From Bimuria novae-zelandiae CBS 107.79 (Eukaryota > Ascomycota > Dothideomycetes > Pleosporales > Didymosphaeriaceae): a stretch of DNA of 64,000 nucleotides. Under the pieces are notes generated by a model, which saw nothing but the letters and a program-made list of their open reading frames with translations, had not been told where the DNA came from and searched no databases. Numbering within the stretch: the stretch's first letter is position 1; each line of letters begins with the position of its first letter. The stretch is taken from the NCBI GenBank assembly GCA_010015655.1, contig ML976768.1:1-64000 (forward strand). The letters are read 5' to 3'. Made by a program: the position numbers and the translations under genes. Positions 35,022 to 46,652 of the stretch are shown here, piece by piece.

Positions 35022-37477
35022 ACTTCTTCCTTAATACTTATTATACTATTATTAAATAGAGTCCTTAGGCTAGCAAGATCGCCTATAACTCCCTCTAATT
35101 AGACTTATAAAGTGCCCGCGTCGCTATATTTAGTGCCTTAAAAGTTAAAGGTAATAACTACTATCCCCTAAGCCTAGGTGACTTTGGCTAGTAAATGCTT
35201 AAGACCTATTAGTAGTTATAATTATAGCTTAAAAGCGTTAAAAAAGTAGTCTTTACGCACGTACTAGCAGACCTCTTAGCTAACGTTTTACTTATAATTT
35301 AAGGTAGCGCTACACTTGCCCTCTCTTTATATAGACTTAAGCGCTAATTATAGCGTATAAAGGCTATTAAAATAGTTTAAATAAATCGTTAAGCACGCAA
35401 AAGGCGTGCCCTCACTATTACTAAAGGCCCTATATACTTATAGCAAGCCCGTGCTATAGTATAGAGGCGTAATATTAATATAATAGTAGTAGCTAAAGCT
35501 TTACTCGCCCGTAAAAAGGAGCGAAACATTACTAGTTACCTAAATATGTAAAAGAAATTATAGGCAAACCTCTATAATTATAATAAATAGTACTTAATAT
35601 ATTGTACTAATTACTATAGAAAAACTTAAAAAAAATAATATAATATTTAAAAGGTAGCGCGGAGCTTGCTAAAAAAATATTTTAGTATAAGATAAGTACT
35701 TAATAACGCTATAAAGCTAGCTACTTATAGCAGGATAAAGTCTTTATAAAATAGCTTAGTATTACATTTTACTAATAATAAGCTAGAGGTATTTACAACC
35801 CGTATACTTCACTACTAAATAAAGGACGTTAGATTAAAAAGAAGCTAAAAAGGCAAATTTTATAGTCTTATAAGACGTCTTAAAGGCTTAATTTACCCTG
35901 AAGTAAGGAGACTAAGGCCTATTTATTCTTAGTAAGACTAATATTAACTTTATATTAAGTAGTATATAATACTACTGCTCTCGCGAGGGCAGCGAAGAGG
36001 CCTTTATTATTAAGCTATTAGGTCTGTGCGTAGCGCGGGTATTTTTTTTTTATAAAAAAACTAGCGTTAGGCCTAAGTAGTATTTATTATACACACAAAG
36101 TTTAAGATACTTAAAATTAAAGTACCCCTTATTTTGCTCGGCTTATAGGGTATCTTGCCACGTAAAAAGGAAAGTTAGTCGTGTAGCAATAATACATCTT
36201 CTAAGTTATTATATTAAAAGTACCTACAAAGACAGAATAAGTTAGAGCATAATAATAGTATAAAGAGTATCTTAACATAATCCTAATTAAAGGGTAAATA
36301 TTTATTTACTAAGTTACATTAGAGATTAAAATTTATTAAGTTAAATAGAATTTTTTTAGATTTACTATCTAGCTTAAGGATGACGGTGCTATATAGTCCC
36401 TTAATATTAAATAGTAGCGTCCTATTGCTCTATTACGTTCTAGAGACATTATTATAGAAGTGTAATAATATATATAATTATTACTCGCTAAGCTTACGCT
36501 ATAGGACTTAAACTTAATTTAAGAGTTATTTATAATTCTTAGCCTAACGTAGCGCTCTATACACTTCAGCACCATAATATATAATACTAAGTAGTATTAG
36601 TAACTAATTTCTTACCTATTACTAGCGGCCGCTATAATTAGTAATAAGTAGTAATCTCTAACGCTAATATCGTTACTAGTATAACTATTATTAGAGATAT
36701 AGATCGCTAGAGTTACTAAATATAGCGATATATCTTATATATAAACATTGTATAAGTATATCTCCTCTATTGATAAAGTTATATATAGTTTAAGTTTTAA
36801 AATTTTAGTGTTCTGCTTAGTTAGTCCCAACTATGACCCTTATAATCTAGTCTATTTACTAGCCTACCTGGCACCTGCAAGGAGCGGTAGCTACACGAAA
36901 TTATTTAGAATATTACCTATAATAATAGGGTAGCGTTAGTAGATAATAGAGAAGCTAGTAAGAAAGGTAGCGCTTTTCGTAGAGGTACTAAGAAACTACT
37001 TACTATTAAGAATTTTTTTAAATAGAGTAGTTTGTATACAAAACAGGGAAGGGCTTAAACGACATTTAGTAAGCTAAGAATATACTTAAGAAGATTCTAT
37101 TTTCTTACTACTACGCAATCCGCAATAATAATCTAGGCTTAGTTATTTACCTAATTTAAGATAATATTTATTTACACGTACTTGGCTTTCGTTACTACTA
37201 GCTAGAAATTAATAAGCTAGGAATTAAGTTTGCCCCTTATCCTTAGAACTCTCCTTACTTATACATAATTAAGCGCTATTTTACGCGTCTTAAAGGTTTT
37301 CTATAGAGTTATAAGTGTTACTTATCCTCCTTAAAGGCTAAGAAGGCTGCTAAGCTCTACGTATAAGGTGTATGGCAGAATAATAAGTAAATAAGGTAGT
37401 ATATGGCCTAGAAGTTATACCTAACCTATTTCCTTTACGTTATAAAGTGATGTAAGCAAGTAGATAGCTAAAATAAC
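35022..37477. other. Unassigned RIP-decayed DNA
   Basis: Long Lys/Arg-rich degenerate readings exist on the plus strand, for example around 35,380-35,900 and 36,950-37,430. I cannot match them to a family. A 61-aa open frame at 36,748-36,933 is probably chance. The region precedes the TA at 37,478 that marks pogo copy 1. Confidence 0.35.
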
Positions 37478-37599
37478 TAACGTATTCTACTAGTAACCTG
37501 TGCACACTAGTAACCTGCACACCCTACTAAAACTAATATAGCTTTTTACACAATAGCTTAATAATGCAATAGTTAAATTTTCTATAATAAATTTATATA

Positions 37600-38573
37600 A
37601 TAGCTATATTTTTTGTTTATACTAAGTTCTTATATAGCCTTACTTATGGTAGTTACTATATATAGGTAATACTTATAATTATCCTATACGGTTCTCCTGC
37701 TCTACCTACTAGAGTACCCTTTTAGCCTCTATAGCTAGCCTTTAACCTTCCTTAGCCTATAGAGCACCTCTAGAGGTAATATACTATTTACGCCTATTCT
37801 GCCTTTATCTAAAACGATAATTAGCTACTTATAGCCTTCTATTCTCCTCTACTAAGATTATTACTAAGTTTATTATAAGTTAATAGCCTTTAATAAGCTG
37901 CGCGATAGCTTAGTTTATAAAACTCTAAAACTATTACTATAGATAAGCACGTATAAGCCTAGCCTACTACTTAATCTAAGTAGTAGTGTAAGGCGTCCTA
38001 GCTGTCCATGCTGTCTTAGCGACTGTCTATAGTGGTAACGGTGTCCTGACTATAGTCAGGCATAAGAGGATCCGATCTAGACAAGGAGACACTAGCCCTG
38101 CCATTTAAAAGCCAGTCTTAATATTCTGCTCTATAAAGACAACCCTATGTATACATGAGTAGATTAACAGGAACTCTTCCTTGTCTATATAATAAACACC
38201 TTGTCTAGCTAGCTTAGTTACCTCATGTCCGCACGCTGTCTTGAGAGGTAAGAAATAGCTAATATCTAGAGGCTATAAGAGGTGGCTCGTGTGGGCAGGC
38301 ATATAGAGACTAATAACCCTATATACCTTATAGTACTAATTAAACTTAGGAGTAGCGTAGCTACTATAACTATTTAGGATAAGTAACTACTAAGTACCTA
38401 CTATATAAGACTTTATATACTAATTAAAGTGCTCTAGCTAAGCAAACCCTAAGTTGTTTATTATTTAGATATTATTACTAATAGCTAGTACCTAGCTAGT
38501 AGGTAAGTTAGTATACTAGCTAGCTTAGTAGAGCTTACTAGGTAGAATAATAAAAGGTAGTATAGACTACTTA
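37600..38573 (-). pseudogene. pogo copy 1 transposase, C-terminal half
   Basis: This aligns base by base, allowing transitions, with the C-terminal half of the transposase in copies 2 and 3, for example the GGCTCGTGTGGGCAGGCATA block near 38,285. It is cut at 38,573 by the Gypsy B 5' LTR and continues at 49,634. Stops and transitions show RIP. Confidence 0.8.
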
Positions 38574-39021
38574 TGTTATGGTCTAGAAGTCGACGGTGGG
38601 ACGGCGAGCCTTATAACGGCATTCGCACCCCACCTTAGGCTTACGTAACGTCCCAGGCTGTGTTAGACGCCAAGACTACAGGATACCGTGGGACCACGTA
38701 ATCCCGACCACGTAACGTTCTAGAGAATCCCATGGGATCCCACGATACCGGGATATAGGACATTGTGGGATTCTATAGGATAAGAAGAATATATATATAG
38801 GATAGTTTCCTTTATTATGCTTCTTATAGTTAACTTATGTATCTTCTATGCGAGTACGTTCTTCTATATAAATTAATAGTTATCTTATTTTATTATAAAA
38901 TTAAATTATCTAGCGTCGGGCTAAGTGTCGCATTAATTTATATTATTAAATAATTTATAAAGTACTATAATACCTTACTACCTTAACTTAAATTAGAATA
39001 AGGTGTAAGCGCCTTATAATA
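38574..39021 (+). repeat. Gypsy B 5' LTR (448 bp)
   Basis: It starts TGTTATGGTC and ends CTTATAATA. It matches the 3' LTR over its full length, including GGGACGGCGAGCCTTATAAC and CCCATGGGATCCCACGATAC. It contains a TATATATATAGG stretch near 38,790, a likely promoter. Confidence 0.93.
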
Positions 39022-39059
39022 CTTTAACTACCTTATAGTATAATAGTAGGACCTAGTTT

Positions 39060-40010
39060 AACTACTATAGCTTTAACGCCTAAGAAAAAAATACTATAAG
39101 AAATAATGACTAAATAAGTGGCTTAGTTAGCCTAGCTATAGGAAATTATTAATTATATAAGTAAGAAGATAAATACTTAGAAGAAAGTAAAGTATTAACT
39201 AAAAGTTTTAAAGCCTAAACCCTATACTAGAAAAGGCTATCTAGGAACGTTTCTAATATAGATAGAACTATTAATCTAATATAACTTAGAAAGGTTTAAT
39301 ACGGAATAAGATAAAATTCTAGTTTCATATATAAATATATAGGATAAGGTAGCTATATAGCCTAGACTAATAATTAATAACTTCTTCGCGAATAGCAAGC
39401 TAGAGGATTATAATTTAAACGCTACTAAGGACACCTTTAAGGACTAAGAGTCCTTTTATAAGACTATAAAAGAAATATTTAGTACTATTAATAAAAAATA
39501 TTAGGCTAAAATACGCCTCTAACGCCTACGTCAAGAAGAATTAGTAGTATTTTATACTCTAGTGTTTAAGTAGATGGTAGCGGAACTTAATAAATAGGGG
39601 AAAGCCCTACTTATAATTACCTACTATAATAAACTAAAGGAAATAGTTAAGGACAAATTAGTCTACTAAGGAAAAGTAGATAATCTAAAAAAGCTTATTA
39701 ATAACGCTATTGAAGTAGACAATCGCCTATATAAGCGTAAGCTAGAAAAATAGTATGGCACTTAACTACTCTCTAGGAAAGAGACTAATATCCGACCCTT
39801 AGGAAGGGATAGGGACGGAGACGTCATTATAACTAACGAAGCCCGATGGTACAAAAAGAAAAATGGCAGAGGAAAATAGTTATATAAACCTAAAAAAGGC
39901 TATTAGGGCAGAAACGTTATCTTGTAGGAAGAGCGAGAACGGAGGTTTAAGGATAAAGCTTGCCTCTAATATAGTAAATAAGGTTACTTCGCCAAGGATT
40001 ACGAAGGTTA
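39060..40010 (+). pseudogene. Gypsy B gag with zinc knuckle, RIP-inactivated
   Basis: Plus-strand reading gives a retrotrans_gag-like protein. The AKIRLQRLRQEE block is followed by a VFKQMAAELN-like block near 39,570, then an AIEVDNRLYKRKLEK block near 39,705-39,750. A nucleocapsid zinc knuckle reads CLxYSKxGYFAKDY near 39,960-40,003, from C-x2-C-x4-H-x4-C. The last part overlaps a 68-aa open frame in another phase that is not the gene. Confidence 0.72.
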
Positions 40011-41050
40011 GGAGACTAATGTTAATACAACTAACCTTTTATAAGAGGCCATGGTCACCCTTGCGCTAGTAGAGGTGGAGGAGATAGATCTTACACAAGA
40101 GATTCTAGAACTAGTAAAAGAATAGGAAGAGGAACGAAAAACACTCTATAAGTACTAAATCTTTTAATAACTAACGGACAACACCTGTTGGATGTGTAGC
40201 AGTACACTACACTATTTATCTTAGTGCGAGATAAAGGTAATTATCTAAGGACCACATGCATGGGACGCCTATTGGCTTACTAAGAAGCTATAAGGGCCCC
40301 CAAATCATTTCCTATATTAGATCACGATATAGGAATAATATGCACATGCCAATTAGTGGTAATGTATATAAAAAGGATGCTAATAGTACTCTAAAGCTAA
40401 AGTTAAGGCCTTTTATTTTTTAGGTAGCTTAAAATACTATAAACTTAAAAAAAGCTAGTGCAGCGTGCCTAATAACTACTATAAATACTTTTTAGTCTAT
40501 TAGGCTAAGCACTATAAATAGAATAGTTAGAACTAATATTTTAATATTACTTATAAACTATATAAATAATAAAAGTTTAAGACAGGCTAGTTTCCTTAGG
40601 GCCTAGACCCCCACGATATTAGTATAATAATAGGAAGTATATAGCTAGAAAAAGATATAAATTACTTATTAATTAGATAAAACTAATATAACCTATAGTG
40701 CTTTGCGCACCGAAGCCTATAAAAAGAGGTAGCTTTCTTTAATAACTACCTAGGGCATAGCTTATTAGCCTAGAATAAATGCCTTACTCTAAACTACCTA
40801 TAATATAGGAATTAGGGAGTATATAAGTCTAATAGGATTAGAGAAACCTATATCTTATATTAATAATAATATAAGTAGCACAGGATTAAAGAGGTTTTAA
40901 AGCTAGCCTAACTTAAGGGGTAGATTTAAGAGGCGGAGGCCTTATAGGAGGTCTAAAACAAGTCTAAGGACTTAAAAAACTAGATTATTACTAGGTAACG
41001 AGCTATACTAGTAAGAGTATAATTATTATAGCTTATTAAGTAGACACTTG
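40011..41050 (+). other. Gypsy B segment between zinc knuckle and protease, unassigned
   Basis: About 1 kb separates the zinc knuckle from the protease-like stretch. The plus strand reads TCWMCSSTLHYLSQCE near 40,185-40,230, a second Cys/His-rich stretch (CX2CX5HX5C), then degenerate protein with no match. It may be a spacer within the polyprotein or an extra domain. Confidence 0.4.
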
Positions 41051-43175
41051 CAGAGTTAAGAAATGCTTAATTAAGAATATTATAGTGTATAGGCGTTATA
41101 TTATAGCACTTATTAACCTAGGGGTAGACGCGTGTCTAATCTCCCCGTAAGTAGTTAAAAAATATAATAATACTATATTGTAATAAGAGAATACTACTGT
41201 AAATAGGACTTATAGAGAGGAATTAATTATAGGGATATAGTAATAGTTAGCTACGCCTCGAGACGGCGCCAGTACAAGTTAATATAAAAGCCTAGAGAGC
41301 TAACATATTTTTACTATTATAAAAATAGGAGATATTAAAGCTAGTATAAGATATAAATAACTAGAATAATATAATTTATAAATAAACTAAATTAAGCAAA
41401 CAATTCTTCCCCAGAATCTACTAGCGATAGATTAGTTAAGCCCTAGCGAAAGGGAAACTCCCTAAAAACTTTAGGCAAATAAGGGAAACTAACTATTTAA
41501 AATATAAGAAATATTAGTATGCAAGATAGATAGGATCTTAAAATAATACCTAAAGTAAGTATACTATATATAGGTTAGGGAGGCTAAGATAGTTCTAGGA
41601 GACCTAAGTCTGCTAGGAGAATATAAGGAATTTATAGACCTATTTAAGGAACACGACGAGACTATCCTGCCTAAATATAAAGAGTAGAATTACGAGATAC
41701 TACTAATAAAAGGAGCTAAACTATAGCTAGAGCGCCTAAGGCCCCTTACTTATAAATAAGAGAAAGAGTTAAAAGAGCTAATATAAAAAAATCTACGCTT
41801 AAGAAAGTAAAAATTTAGTTAGAGCCCTATAGCCTTCTTTATGCTCTTTATCTAAAAGAAAGATGGCAGTCTGCGACTCTATATAAATTTTAAATAGCTA
41901 AATGCTATAACTATTAAAAATCGCTATTTATTACCCCTAATAACTGAGCTTATAGATCGACTCCGAGGAGCTAAGTAGTTTACGAAATTTAACGTCTAGG
42001 ATAGATTTTATAGAATTTAAATTATAAAAGGTTATACGTAAAAAATAGCTTTTCGCACGCGAAATAGCCTCTTTAAGTATATAGTTATGCTAATAGGGCT
42101 AACTAATGCACTAGTAACCTTTTAAGAACTTATAAATTAGGTATTATATAAATACTTAGACGTATTCTACATAGTATACCTCGATAATATATTAATATAC
42201 TTAAGCAGAACCCTAGAAGAACATAAGGAATATATTTATAAGATATTATAAAAGTTATAAGAGCATAGATTACTCCTACACCCTAAGAAATATAAATTTT
42301 ATATTACAAAAATGGAATATCTAGGATTTGTGATATCCCGGGAAGGTGTTAAAATAGACTTAAAAAAGATTATAATAATAAACGAATAATTACTACTAGA
42401 ATTAGTAAAGGATATCTAATCCTTCTTAAGCTTTACTAACTTCTATTATAAATTTATTAGAAATTACTCTAAGGTTACTACTCTGCTAACAGAACTTATA
42501 AAGAAAGGAAAATGGCGACTTTTATAAGAAGTAGAGGAAAAAACCTTCGAATAACTAAAGCGCCTATTCCTAATAGCACCCCTACTATAGATATATAACC
42601 TAGAACAGCAACATCGCATCTACACGAACGTATTGGACTATGCGCTAGGGGCTATATTATTATAAAAATATAATAATAAGAAGTGGAGACTAGTCTTCTA
42701 TTATATAAAAAAGCTTTTAAGAGTAGAGCTTAACTATAAGATCTATAATAAGGAACTATTAGTAATTCTTAACTACTTTAAGTAATAAGAAGCGCCGCTT
42801 AAAGGAGCTAAATACTAAATAAAAGCGTTTTTTAATTATCTTAATTTTACGCGCTTTACAATAACTAAAAAGCTTAATTAATAATAGGCTAGATAGTTTA
42901 AATATATAGCAGAATTTAACTTCTATATTATATATCTACTAGGGAACGTAAACGCTGTGGTAGACGCACTTAGTAAATAATTAAATCTTATAAAAGAAGT
43001 TAATAAAGGCAACTACGTTATAATCTTAACCTATATAAAGGATAGAACCCTTTACTATAATAAAATATAACTCGCGCTAGTACTGGAAGTGCGACGCGTA
43101 GACTTTATCTATTATAAACTAGTTATAAATAGAATATAAAATTATAGTAGGCTTACGGATAAGGATTACTAAGTA

Positions 43176-44965
43176 AGCTAGCGTATATAGTTCCTGCGCA
43201 TATAGGGTTCCTGCGCACCGCGCCAGAACCCCCTACCTATAGAAAACACGCGATTTCTCTCTATAACGCTTATTAACATAGACGCCCGTGAAGTAGCTAT
43301 ACAATTAGTTATTAGTAATCTTAATATAGACGTCTATTCTAGTTAGCGCGCTGCTATAAAGGCCTATAGGTTACCTAAATTAACGCTACGTAATTATCTT
43401 AATAGTGCAACTAGTAGCGCGCTTAGCTATTAGTATTAATAGTAGCTAACTCCTTTATAGGAGGATTTTCTAGTAGAATAGATCCTTAAAGAAGACGCAC
43501 GCGCCTGCCCTCCCTTGTACGCTCGCGCTTAAGAAATAGCGAATTAGATTCTGCGTATAAACGGCGACAACTAGCCTGTTAACAAGCTTTGGCTCTTACA
43601 CTTCCTCCGGCGCTAGCCACGCGTTGCCTCTGTAGTCGGCAGAAAGCTAGAGGCTTAGAGAGCTAATGCAGCAATACTAGAGCAGATACGTGCGTTCCTA
43701 GAGCTCTATAAGTAGACTCGACGGCGGCTTAACATACAGGCGGAGAATATATATAATATAGATGAGACTAGCGTTGCTCTAGGGGTATGTACTAACACTA
43801 GAGTACTCTCTAGCAGTTATAAAAAGAAGGCTTATATTTGGTCTCTAGAGAATCGCGAGTGGGTCTTTATAATTAAGTGTGTGTTGGCGATAGGGCGGAA
43901 ACTACGCTGCGTAGTCATCTTTAAGGGCTAGAGCCTATAGACAACATGGTTCTCCTCGTCTTACGTACCTGACTGGATCTATACAACCTCAGAGAACGGA
44001 TGGACGTCAAAAGCGATAGGTGTTGAGTGGCTACAGCGTATATTTATACCTAAGATGGCTATATCTGATAGCCAGCACAGGCTCCTGATACTTAACGGTC
44101 ACGGTAGCTATATTAATATAGACTTCCTATGGCTCTGCAAGCTACATCGTATATAGCTCCTCTATCTACCTGCGCATACCTCACACGTCCTATAGCCTCT
44201 TAATCTCGCTCCTTTCTCTGTAATTAAGTCTAGCTATAGACGTTAGATCTAGGAGCTCGCATCACTCGACGACGCTATACCTATTAAGAAGAAGCGCTTT
44301 ATTACCTACTATTATTAAGCTAGAGAGGAAGACTTCATAGAGCGTGTAATTCGAGCTAGCTAGCAGGCATCTGGTATCTGCCTATTTAATATTAATTACG
44401 TGCTCAGCTCGTCGCAGGTCTCTCAGAGGCCTACTACGCCTACACGTGAGCAGCAGCCTTAGCAGCAGATCCAGAGCTTCCTCTCTACTCCCTAGGGCTC
44501 TCACGATCTCTATATAGCGCAGCGCAGCGTCCAGAGCGTCGAGAATCTAGGTCGTACCACCCGGCTACTCCTACAGAAAGCAGGTAAGGCTCTAGCAGCT
44601 GCAAATGCTAGAGCTGCAGGCCTAGAAGCAGAGAAAAGACGACTTGAGCAGCAGCTAGAGATATCTACCTCTCAGCGTCAGCGTAAGCGCGTTTAAGTAG
44701 ACCTAAATTAACGCTTTGCAGAGGTAGAGAGTATTAGGGAGGCTATACGCGCAGCTAAAGCTTTAGTAGCTAAGTAATAAAGATTTACTATACTAAGCAC
44801 CTTAGAAATAGTTACTATAGCTATAGCAGCTACAGCGCTTAAATCTATGTGTAGTTAATGGTAATTATAAGCAGCGTTACTAAGAAATCGCGTGTTTTGT
44901 GTAGGTGGGGTGTTCTAGCGCGGTGCGCAGGAACCCTATGTGCGCAGGAACTATATGCGCTAGCT
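43176..44965 (+). mobile_element. pogo element nested in Gypsy B (first), 1.79 kb
   Basis: Inverted repeats of ~55 bp start AGCTAGCGTATATAG (left) and AGCTAGCGCATATAG (right, complement). They are flanked by TA on both sides (43,174-43,175 and 44,966-44,967). Inside each end GTTCCTGCGCA occurs twice, exactly 17 bp apart. It splits the Gypsy B RNase H/integrase region. Confidence 0.92.
43276..44779 (+). pseudogene. pogo-type transposase (HTH/CENP-B, DDE_1), RIP-damaged
   Basis: The plus strand encodes an N-terminal DNA-binding region, with AIKAYRLPKLTLRNYL near 43,350. The catalytic region has NIDETSVALG (first Asp intact, ~43,757). LLILNGHGSY at ~44,085 shows the second Asp as Asn, and LQPLNLAPFS at ~44,200 shows the third as Asn. 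A coiled-coil-like Gln/Arg/Ala-rich tail runs 44,580-44,775. Two of three catalytic residues are lost by G-to-A changes, and stops are present. Confidence 0.85.
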
Positions 44966-46652
44966 TATATAATTTTTACTAGACTATAAGATTAATAGCA
45001 CGAGACTATTAAAACTATATTTAAATTAGCGAGTAAGTGGCTCCGTTACTAATTAAGAAGCTATATAAAGATAAGAACTAAGGATACCTAGAAATTACTA
45101 AAATAACGCGTTAAATCGCGAACGAATATACTATCCCTAGGCTACGCTAGGTAGTATAGAAGGTTCTAGGCAACTATTTAGCTTGTTATAAGAATAAGCC
45201 TAAGAGATATAAGCCCTATAGCCTCTTATAGCCACTAAAGCTACCCCTAAGACCATAGTCTAGTGTAACTATAGACTTTATCGTGAAGTTACTAGCATCA
45301 CTAGCACTAGGAAATAAGGACTTTTATAACTTAATTTTAGTTATAATCTATTAACTTACTAAGGAGTTAAGGTTTATGCTAATTAGGGAAGCTATATTAG
45401 TAGAAGAATTAGTCTATATAGTAGAATAAGAACTAATATTATAGGTTAAATAATTAGATAAGTTTATTATAGACAGGGCTAAGATATTTATATTATTATA
45501 TTAGACTATATTTATAGCTAAATTAGGGATTAAGCACAAGCTTATAACGAGTTTCTACCCTAAAATAAATAGCTAAATAGAGTAAATAAATTAGACGTTA
45601 AAATAATACCTTTAGATATATATAAATAAGATATAAGATAATCAGGTTAAGCTATTACTAATAGTCTAGCTGGCATATAATAGCGCAAGGTCGGCGACTA
45701 TAGGGTATTCGCTATATTACGCCAACCACGGATGTAAGCCAACGACTTACCAAGATCTACTAGACATCTAGAGCGTTATAAAAAACGTAGCTAATAAAGC
45801 CAACCTTATATAAGGTCTGTATAAAACACTACGCAAAAACTTCGCGCGACGTAATAAGTAAATAGTAGAATAAGTAAATAAAAAAAGGATTAAGAGACTA
45901 ACTTTTAAGAAGAGGAATAGAGTTCTCCTTTTATAAAAAAAATTATAAGATAAAAAGGCTAAGTAAGAAGTTAGATAACCTTTAAAAAGGACTATTTAGG
46001 GTTTAAGAGGTTAGAGGACTAGTTAATTTTAAACTATAATTACCTATAAATACACAAATACACCTAGTCTTTTATAAATTATTATTAGACCCCGCACCAC
46101 TAGACGCTAAGCTAAAAATATAACTTAAACTTAAGGATAAAGAGTATAAGGTTAAAGTAATTAAGGATCTATAAAAGATTAGGCGTTAGTATAAGTACTT
46201 AGTAAAATAGAAAGGATAGCTAGAAAATTATAATATATAAAAACTAGTAAGAAACCTTACTAACTATAAAAAGGCCTTAAAGAAGTTCTACTAAAAGTAT
46301 CTAAAAAAGCTAAGGCTAAAGGCTTAAAATTATTAGAGGTAAAAGGCGGAGGGTAAATAGCCTAGTCTAAGGTAATAGTACTTAGTATAAGATCTCTCTT
46401 TAGCTACGTAATATCCTAGCCTAACGCTTTTAACCCCTTAAGGCGTTTAATTTCCTTAATAAATTTTATTAAATTAGTAAGAAACTTCCCCTTACGCTCC
46501 TTAAGTAAATATTTTTACTTTAGTAACTTTTTTCTTTTATTATAGGTAGCTTAAAGGGCTATTATAATTACCTTTTTTTTTTACTATTATTACCTCTTCT
46601 AGGCGCTTAAGCCTATCTGTCTTAAAATTAATTAAAAAAAAGTTTAAAACTA

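Larger units (their letters stand above)
41051..46330 (+). pseudogene. Gypsy B pol: PR-RT-RH-IN-chromodomain, interrupted by pogo, RIP-inactivated
   Basis: A protease-like ALINLGVDACLISP, where DSGAD is expected, lies at ~41,105. Reverse transcriptase runs 41,640-42,340 with SPIAFFMLFIQKKDGSLR, a RYLLPLITELIDRL block and YLDN at 42,177-42,188 (normally YLDD). RNase H runs 42,500-43,000. The pogo element 43,176-44,965 then interrupts. Integrase continues at 45,000-45,750, with VTIDFIVKL and the TYQDLLD end. A chromodomain at ~46,140-46,290 has YKVKVIKDL and YLVKxKGQ. Many TAA/TAG codons are present. Confidence 0.85.

Noticed and set aside
36748..36933. 61-aa plus-strand frame in RIPped DNA
   Set aside because: It has no recognisable motif, and AT-rich decayed sequence yields such frames by chance.
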